This document shows positions 6,483 to 11,248 of a stretch of DNA of 11,248 nucleotides, one piece after another (the first letter of the stretch is position 1; each line of letters opens with the position of its first letter). A program made the translations under genes and the position numbers. The notes under the pieces are model-generated. The model was not told the DNA's origin, did not search any database, and was given only the letters and a program-made list of their open reading frames with translations. Origin of the DNA: Candidatus Sulfopaludibacter sp. SbA3 (lineage in GTDB: Bacteria; Acidobacteriota; Terriglobia; Bryobacterales; Bryobacteraceae); contig CAMDKT010000134.1 of the NCBI GenBank assembly GCA_945900935.1, forward strand, positions 1 to 11,248, in the 5' to 3' direction.

Positions 6483-7721
6483 CTACCAGTTCGTGTACGA
6501 TCCATCCGGCCGTCTCAACATCGGCGTCAGCGAATACGCGTCCTTGTAATCCCCAATCTGCTGTAGCTTCGACGTATCGACTTCAACGCCTAATCCCGGC
6601 CGCTCATTCGGCCACAACTTCCCGTTTTTCAAGTCGTAGCTCTGGTTCAAATACGGCCACGGACGCGTCCCGCCCATCACCATTTCCATCAGCACCGGCC
6701 CGGAGAACGCCGTGGAACAATGCACCATTGCCGCCTCCGAAATCGGCCCCGTAAAGTGCGGGACCAATCCCACATAGTGCGTCTCGCACATCGCCGCGAT
6801 TTTCTGAAACTCCGTGATCCCCCCCACATTCGGAATCGTCGCCCGCGCGTAATCGGTCAAATGCTGTTCAATCAGCTCATTCCAATCCCACTTCGGCCCG
6901 AACTGCTCCCCCACCGCAATCGGCACCTTCACTTGGTGGCGCAGCGTCCGGTACACCCCCGGATTTTCGCTCCGAACCAGATCTTCCACGAAGTACGGTC
7001 GCAACGGTTCGATCATATTCGCCAGCGCTACCGCGTCCGGCATATCGAGCTCGGTATGAAAGTCGATGCACCACCCGCCGTCCCGTCCCACGCCCTCCCG
7101 AACCTGCTTGCACAATTCAAAAACCCGGTTCACGTTCGCAAACCGATCCATTACCGGCCCCTGCGTGTCAGTCGAAATTCGATACGCCTGAAACCCCGCC
7201 TCCACACACGCCCTCGCCACTTCTTTCGGTGTTCCTTTCGCCGGAAAACCAGTCGAGTAACACTCCACATGATCCCGCGACTTCCCGCCCAGCAACTGAT
7301 AAACCGGCACACCCAGCGCCTTCCCCTTCAAGTCCCACAGCGCCACGTCAAGCGCCCCCAACGCGTGCGCTTTTTCCCGTCCCGCCGGATAAAAATACGC
7401 CCGGTACATGGACTGCCACAACCGGTCCGTCCGGAACGGATCTTCACCGATCAGCAACCCGGCGCACTGCTCCATGGTGTCTCCGGAGCCGCCCTCCCCA
7501 ACGCCGATCAGCCCGGAGTCGGTCTCCACCAATACCACGTTGGTGCTCTGGTTAAACAGCGGCTGCCGCGTGTTCGGCCGCCCGGCCGCGTCCGTCGGCG
7601 TCCGGAAATACCGGATCCGCGTGATCTTCGTCTTGGGAAGCCCGGCGGCATCCGCCCGGTCAGCCAGAGAAGCGGCACCGGCGGCACCCATACAGGCTTG
7701 AAAAAATGCGCGGCGTTTCAT
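6483..7721 (-). CDS. Enolase-superfamily sugar-acid dehydratase (mandelate racemase/D-galactonate dehydratase type) with Tat-like leader
   Basis: 412 aa. An N-terminal capping domain (about 32-155, with LGALDVALWDLKGKALGVPVYQLLGG typical of the superfamily) precedes a TIM barrel. Metal ligands are visible as D220 in CIDFH, E246 in YFVEDL and E272 in VGEQFG. H222 in the DFH motif and H322 in LVPHFTGPI are the likely acid/base residues. DFH plus a late PH is the pattern of D-galactonate and D-mannonate/gluconate dehydratases, which form 2-keto-3-deoxy sugar acids. The first strands carry YRIST where racemases have KxK, so a dehydratase is more likely than a racemase. I chose the ATG at 7719-7721 because it starts a twin-arginine-type leader, MKRRAFFQACMGAAGAASLA, with ADA before a likely cut near residue 26. 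The open frame extends 40 codons upstream to 7841, but that part is low in protein character. No Shine-Dalgarno is visible. It lies just upstream of the TonB-dependent receptor on the same strand. Exact substrate unknown. Confidence 0.88.
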   Translation of the reverse strand: MKRRAFFQACMGAAGAASLADRADAAGLPKTKITRIRYFRTPTDAAGRPNTRQPLFNQSTNVVLVETDSGLIGVGEGGSGDTMEQCAGLLIGEDPFRTDRLWQSMYRAYFYPAGREKAHALGALDVALWDLKGKALGVPVYQLLGGKSRDHVECYSTGFPAKGTPKEVARACVEAGFQAYRISTDTQGPVMDRFANVNRVFELCKQVREGVGRDGGWCIDFHTELDMPDAVALANMIEPLRPYFVEDLVRSENPGVYRTLRHQVKVPIAVGEQFGPKWDWNELIEQHLTDYARATIPNVGGITEFQKIAAMCETHYVGLVPHFTGPISEAAMVHCSTAFSGPVLMEMVMGGTRPWPYLNQSYDLKNGKLWPNERPGLGVEVDTSKLQQIGDYKDAYSLTPMLRRPDGSYTNW

Positions 7722-8452
7722 TATGGCGCCATGATAGCAGGAGTTGCGTCGCGTTCGTCTTTCGAGGCGGGCTGCCGTATTCCGGCGCTCGTCGATTATG
7801 CCGACTTTCTCGGGTATTGCCGCGCGTTCGCCGCGGTCCACAGACAGCCCCCTCTTCTTTCACCGTTTGCCTTCCTGACCGCAATTCGCGGCGGTAAAAT
7901 ACGAATCACCGCTACGGCACTTAAGCCCCAGCACGTTTGATGCCGCACCGGACTGTTGTAACTCTCCGCGGGCCGATACCATCTGCAAAATGTTCGAAAC
8001 CGGCGCCGGAGGACCGAATGACTCTAAGCCGCAAAGGCCGGTCGCGGCCCTCAACCAACAACGAACTCTCCCGCCCACCCCGCCGCGACCGAGTCCGTTT
8101 TGCGCGAGTTCGTCAAAAGCGCCGAGCCCGGTTACGGCGCGCGCCGCCGGCTCAGTGACCAGCGAGACGCTGAATCTGGAAACGATTCAAAGCGATAGCA
8201 TCCACCGATGGCGCGCCCTGAAAGTCCCGTCCGAGTAAGCGCCGAAGCGCCCGGTCGCAGACTCCAGGCGGGCGGAGAGATCCGACCGTAGGAATCGGAG
8301 TATCGAAAGCCTTTGAAAAAGGGGGAAGCAACTCAACGGGCCGCAACAGCCGAAAGGTGTTGGGGATGGCCTCGCACCCCATCGCCACCGCGACAGGCCC
8401 GATTCGCCCGCGGCACTCCAGTTAATTCGCCTTCACGCCTGCTCCGAAGCAG

Positions 8453-8468
8453 ATACCATTAATGGAAT
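8453..8468. promoter_or_regulatory. Palindrome upstream of the UPF0182 gene, candidate operator
   Basis: CCATTAATGG (8456-8465) is a perfect 10-bp palindrome. The symmetry extends to 16 bp (8453-8468) with one mismatched pair. It overlaps a weak -10 candidate, TACCAT (8454-8459), which lies 16 bases after TTCACG (8432-8437), a weak -35. The site is about 50 bases before the ATG at 8515. An A/T-rich palindrome in otherwise GC-rich DNA stands out, but the promoter itself is poorly supported. Confidence 0.35.
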
Positions 8469-8484
8469 CGGCGCGCCCGCGCCG
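8469..8484 (+). promoter_or_regulatory. GC-rich hairpin in the presumed 5' leader of the UPF0182 gene
   Basis: CGGCGCG-CC-CGCGCCG is a perfect 7-bp inverted repeat; in RNA it would fold as a 6-bp stem with a 4-base loop. It lies 30 bases upstream of the start codon and directly after the 8453-8468 palindrome. No T-run follows, so it is not an intrinsic terminator. It may affect leader stability or simply reflect high GC. Confidence 0.35.
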
Positions 8485-8503
8485 CAAATCGCCTTCGTTG
8501 ACT

Positions 8504-8508
8504 AGGAG
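8504..8508 (+). promoter_or_regulatory. Shine-Dalgarno of the UPF0182 gene
   Basis: AGGAG stands six bases before the ATG at 8515. This good spacing fixes the start of the long plus-strand gene and gives an N-terminus of 27 polar residues before the first membrane helix. Confidence 0.8.
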
Positions 8509-8514
8509 CTCATT

Positions 8515-11248
8515 ATGCCCGGACCTGTGATCGATATCGAAGCAGATGGACCCGACGGAGCCTCTCCCGTTCGCCGCGGCCGTTTCGGTTGCGGCGGCAT
8601 CGCTATTGGCCTGTTTATTTTCCTCCTAATCGCCAAGTCGGTCGCCTCGGCGATCCTCGATTACCAGTGGTGGAACGAGGTTGGCCAGTTGAACACCTGG
8701 TGGACGCAGATCTACCTTCACACCGCGCCCCTCCTCTACGCCACCGCGTTTGGCTACATCGTCCTCTGGATCGTTCACGCCCGCGCACTCAAGGCCGGCG
8801 GAGTCAGCCTTTCCCGATTCCCCTGGTACGCGAGAATCTCTTCGCTGGTCCTTCTGCCAGTCGCGTGGGTGCTGGCCGCCGTTCAATTCTCGTCCTGGGA
8901 CATCGCGACGTGGCTCGGAAGCCGCGGCGCTCCTGCCTCCTCGGAATGGCGCGATCCCATCTTCGGCAACTCCCTGGAGTTCTATTTCTTCGAACTTCCC
9001 GTCTATCGGAGTTTCGCCACTTATCTGTTTGTCTTGCTCGCCGTCTGCGCAATCGGGTACTGGATCGTCAGCCGCCTTTGGACGCTCCGCGGCCGCTTTA
9101 CCGGTGGCGAGATCATGATCGATTGGCAGGACATGACCGGCGGCGACCTTCTGGGTGCCCGGCTGCTGGGCGCGGCCTCCCTCCTCGCCTTCGCCGTGCG
9201 CGAATGGCTCGGCCGTTACAGCCCCCTCTATGACGATCACCCGTTTCTAACCGGCGCTGACTATATCGCCGTCAATCTGACTATCCCGCTCACCGTCGCC
9301 TGGGCCGTGCTTATCGTGATCGGCGCCGTCCTCCTCGCCTTCGGCCGCGGACCCATGGCCATGGCGATTCTCCTCTTTCTCCCCATTCGCGCCATCGTCC
9401 CCGGCATCGTGAACTCTGTCCACGTCCGGCCCAATGAAATAACACTCCAAAAGCCCTTCATCGAACACCACATGCGGGCCACCAAGGCCGCTTACGGCCT
9501 CGGCGCCAGCCTCAAGGAACTAAAGGGAAAGGCCTCTCCCTCCGGAAAGATCGACATCGCCGCCAACCAGGCCTCGCTTGAAAATGTCCGTCTTTGGGAC
9601 TGGCAGGCCTTCCACGACACGATTACCCAGATACAGCCCCTGCGTCCCTATACCTACGTCGACAGCGACGTCGACCGCTACCGCATCGGCGGCAAATTGC
9701 GCCAGGTTCTTCTCTCCCCGCGCGAACTCGATATTCAACAACTCGGCGAAGCCCGCAACCGCTGGCCGAACCGCCATGTCATCTATACCCACGGCTACGG
9801 CGTTGTCGCAGCCGACGCCAATCGAATTACGCCCGACGGCCTCCCCCGCCTGTTCATTCAAGACGCGCCGCCGAAAGTGACCGCCGAGGGCCTCAAACTC
9901 ACCCGTCCCGAAATCTATTATGGCGAAGTCGCCCACGAGCCGGTCTTCGTCCGTACCTCCCAGCCCGAGTTCAGCTACCCCTCCGGCTCTGAAAACGTGC
10001 ACATCCGCTACGACGGCTCGGGCGGCTTTCCCATTCAGTCCTTCGCCTTGCGGACCGTCGCCGCCATCGCCTATAACGACTGGAACATTCTGCTGACTTC
10101 CTATTTGCAGGATGAAAGCCGCATGATGATCCGCCGCCGCGTCAAAGACCGCGTCGAAACGCTCGCGCCGTTTCTTCTTTGGGATGCCGATCCCTATTTG
10201 ATCATTCGCGCCGACGGCAAACTGGTCTGGATGATCGATGGATATAGCACTTCCTCCCGCCATCCTTATGCCGAACCGGTTAGCACCAAAGAGAGCGGTC
10301 CGATCAATTATGCCCGCAACTCCGTAAAGGCGACGGTCGACGCCTACACCGGTGAGATCCGCATGTACGATTTCGAGCCCGGCGACCCGTTGATTCGCGC
10401 CTACCGCAACGTCTTTCCCAGCCTATTTCTGGATAAGTCCGCCATGCCGGCCGATCTCCGTGAGCATGTCCGGTACCCGGAATGGCTCTTCCGTATGCAG
10501 GCCGAGATTCTGCTCACTTTCCACATAAGCGCCCCCGACGCTTTCTATAACAAAGTGGATGTCTGGGACGTCGCCCGCCGATCCACCGCGGGGAATAAGG
10601 GAGGCAAAGCGCCGCTCGACGCCAATTATGTAGTCGCCGCGTTGCCGAGGGAAGCCGGCGGCACTGGGGAAGCGGAGTTCCTGCTCATGCTGCCTTTCAC
10701 ACCGCGCGGCAAAGACAATCTCATCGGACTCCTCATCGCCCGTTGTGACGGCGAATCGCTTGGCCAGATGACGCTCATGGAGCTTCCGAAGGAGGAGCTC
10801 TTCTTCGGCCCGATGCAGATCGAAAGCCGACTGAATCAGGATCAAACGATATCCAAAGATCTTACGCTCTGGAATCAGCAGGGATCCCAAGTTCTGCACG
10901 GACAAATGGTTGTGCTCCCGGTCGGCAACACGTTTCTCTTTGTCGCACCCATTTACCTTCAGGCATCCCAGGCGCGCATGCCACAGTTGAAGAAAGTTGT
11001 GCTGGCCTACGGCAACGATCTAATCTACACCGACACTTATGAGCAGGCCCTCGCGCAATTGGCAGGCGGCCAAGTTGCCTCCAGCTCCAAAGAGTTCAAA
11101 CCCGGTGAAGAGGTTCCCGGTTCCACCGCTCCGGCGACTCCAAGCGGCGCGGAACGAATCGTGAATCTGCGGCAGTCGATGGACCGGTATCGAAAAGCCG
11201 CCCAACAGGGCCAATGGACCGAGGCGGGCAAGGCGCTGGAAGCCCTGG
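8515..11248 (+). CDS. UPF0182 family membrane protein, 3' end cut by right edge
   Basis: The open frame runs from the ATG at 8515 to the window edge: 911 codons without a stop. It belongs to the UPF0182 family (Pfam PF03699), large bacterial membrane proteins of unknown function. About seven N-terminal helices can be seen (near 28-48, 69-88, 108-124, 168-186, 214-227, 250-276, 279-298), followed by a long extracytoplasmic or soluble domain. Family blocks are DPIFGNSLEFYFFELP (137-152), VRPNEITLQKPFIEHHMRAT (314-333), LRPYTYVDSDVDRY (about 396-409), YTHGYGVVAADANRITPDG (424-442), PEIYYGE (about 464-470), DADPYLIIRADGKLVWMIDG, NYARNSVKATVDAYTGEI, and YPEWLFRMQAEILLTFH. Members are usually about 900-1,000 aa, and the last visible part (YRKAAQQGQWTEAGKALEAL) resembles the family's C-terminal helix, so only a short tail is missing. 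It is alone on its strand here and is divergent from the dehydratase. I infer no function beyond the family. Confidence 0.93.
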   Translation, partial: MPGPVIDIEADGPDGASPVRRGRFGCGGIAIGLFIFLLIAKSVASAILDYQWWNEVGQLNTWWTQIYLHTAPLLYATAFGYIVLWIVHARALKAGGVSLSRFPWYARISSLVLLPVAWVLAAVQFSSWDIATWLGSRGAPASSEWRDPIFGNSLEFYFFELPVYRSFATYLFVLLAVCAIGYWIVSRLWTLRGRFTGGEIMIDWQDMTGGDLLGARLLGAASLLAFAVREWLGRYSPLYDDHPFLTGADYIAVNLTIPLTVAWAVLIVIGAVLLAFGRGPMAMAILLFLPIRAIVPGIVNSVHVRPNEITLQKPFIEHHMRATKAAYGLGASLKELKGKASPSGKIDIAANQASLENVRLWDWQAFHDTITQIQPLRPYTYVDSDVDRYRIGGKLRQVLLSPRELDIQQLGEARNRWPNRHVIYTHGYGVVAADANRITPDGLPRLFIQDAPPKVTAEGLKLTRPEIYYGEVAHEPVFVRTSQPEFSYPSGSENVHIRYDGSGGFPIQSFALRTVAAIAYNDWNILLTSYLQDESRMMIRRRVKDRVETLAPFLLWDADPYLIIRADGKLVWMIDGYSTSSRHPYAEPVSTKESGPINYARNSVKATVDAYTGEIRMYDFEPGDPLIRAYRNVFPSLFLDKSAMPADLREHVRYPEWLFRMQAEILLTFHISAPDAFYNKVDVWDVARRSTAGNKGGKAPLDANYVVAALPREAGGTGEAEFLLMLPFTPRGKDNLIGLLIARCDGESLGQMTLMELPKEELFFGPMQIESRLNQDQTISKDLTLWNQQGSQVLHGQMVVLPVGNTFLFVAPIYLQASQARMPQLKKVVLAYGNDLIYTDTYEQALAQLAGGQVASSSKEFKPGEEVPGSTAPATPSGAERIVNLRQSMDRYRKAAQQGQWTEAGKALEAL

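Larger units (their letters stand above)
7722..8514. other. Gene-poor intergenic region between two divergent genes, no convincing feature
   Basis: This stretch of about 790 bases separates the minus-strand dehydratase from the plus-strand UPF0182 gene. Only short open frames are found, such as minus 8152-8388 (78 codons) and plus 7990-8238 (82 codons). None has a Shine-Dalgarno, a clear start or a recognisable motif, and third-position G/C is less marked than in the real genes. A plus-strand frame at about 8082-8160 reads ATESVLREFVKSAEPGYG, protein-like but without a start and soon ended by a stop, so it could be a fossil. Promoters for both flanking genes should lie here. GCGGT-N12-ACCGC (7891-7912) encloses a TAAAAT-like box. 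I saw no tRNA, terminator or insertion sequence. Confidence 0.5.

Noticed and set aside
7719..7841. Start of the enolase-fold dehydratase at 7841
   Set aside because: The 40 extra codons look like Arg-rich noise and would bury a clear twin-arginine leader that begins at the ATG at 7721.
6720..7940. Open frame of 406 codons on the plus strand
   Set aside because: It is antisense to the enolase-fold dehydratase, whose metal ligands and leader are clear. The composition is Arg/His/Pro-rich and there is no ribosome-binding site.
8152..8388. Small 78-codon minus-strand gene
   Set aside because: No Shine-Dalgarno, no recognised motif and only moderate codon bias; it is mentioned under the gene-poor region rather than called.
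9520..10263. Open frame of 247 codons on the minus strand
   Set aside because: It lies entirely inside the UPF0182 gene on the opposite strand; the UPF0182 frame carries several conserved blocks here.

Overview
The window is GC-rich bacterial chromosome with strong G/C preference at third codon positions. It looks like an acidobacterium of the Solibacter/Bryobacter type. The reasons are an Oar-like TonB-dependent receptor with an N-terminal carboxypeptidase-regulatory-like domain, sugar-acid dehydratases that carry twin-arginine-type leaders, and methyltransferases with a 'methyltransferase regulatory domain'. This placement rests on gene content and style; there is no rRNA or marker gene here.

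Layout, left to right. Positions 1-188 (minus) hold a start-less, frameshifted remnant of a SAM methyltransferase that runs off the left edge. Positions 201-2418 (minus) hold three closely spaced genes, transcribed in the order GNAT acetyltransferase, TerC/YjbE-type membrane protein, mannonate dehydratase (UxuA-like). Divergent from them, 2454-3743 (plus) is a second methyltransferase of the same broad family, broken by two single-base indels that cancel each other. The convergent gap 3744-3965 carries a large imperfect inverted repeat (REP/MITE-like). Positions 3966-6398 (minus) encode the TonB-dependent receptor. Just upstream, 6483-7721 (minus) encodes an enolase-superfamily sugar-acid dehydratase. 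Positions 7722-8514 have no convincing gene. From 8515 to the right edge (plus) there is a nearly complete UPF0182 membrane protein.

How they may work together: two structurally unrelated dehydratases (TIM-barrel UxuA-like and enolase-fold) could both turn aldonic/uronic-derived sugar acids into 2-keto-3-deoxy sugar acids, and the receptor beside the second could bring the substrate across the outer membrane. This is inferred from family and proximity. TerC (probable metal export), the acetyltransferase and UPF0182 have no visible link to that chemistry.

I found no CRISPR array, tRNA, rRNA, intact transposase, phage gene or recognisable defence system. The most unusual signals are the two decaying methyltransferase genes on either side of the three-gene block, the 95-bp inverted repeat, and a few palindromes in leader regions.
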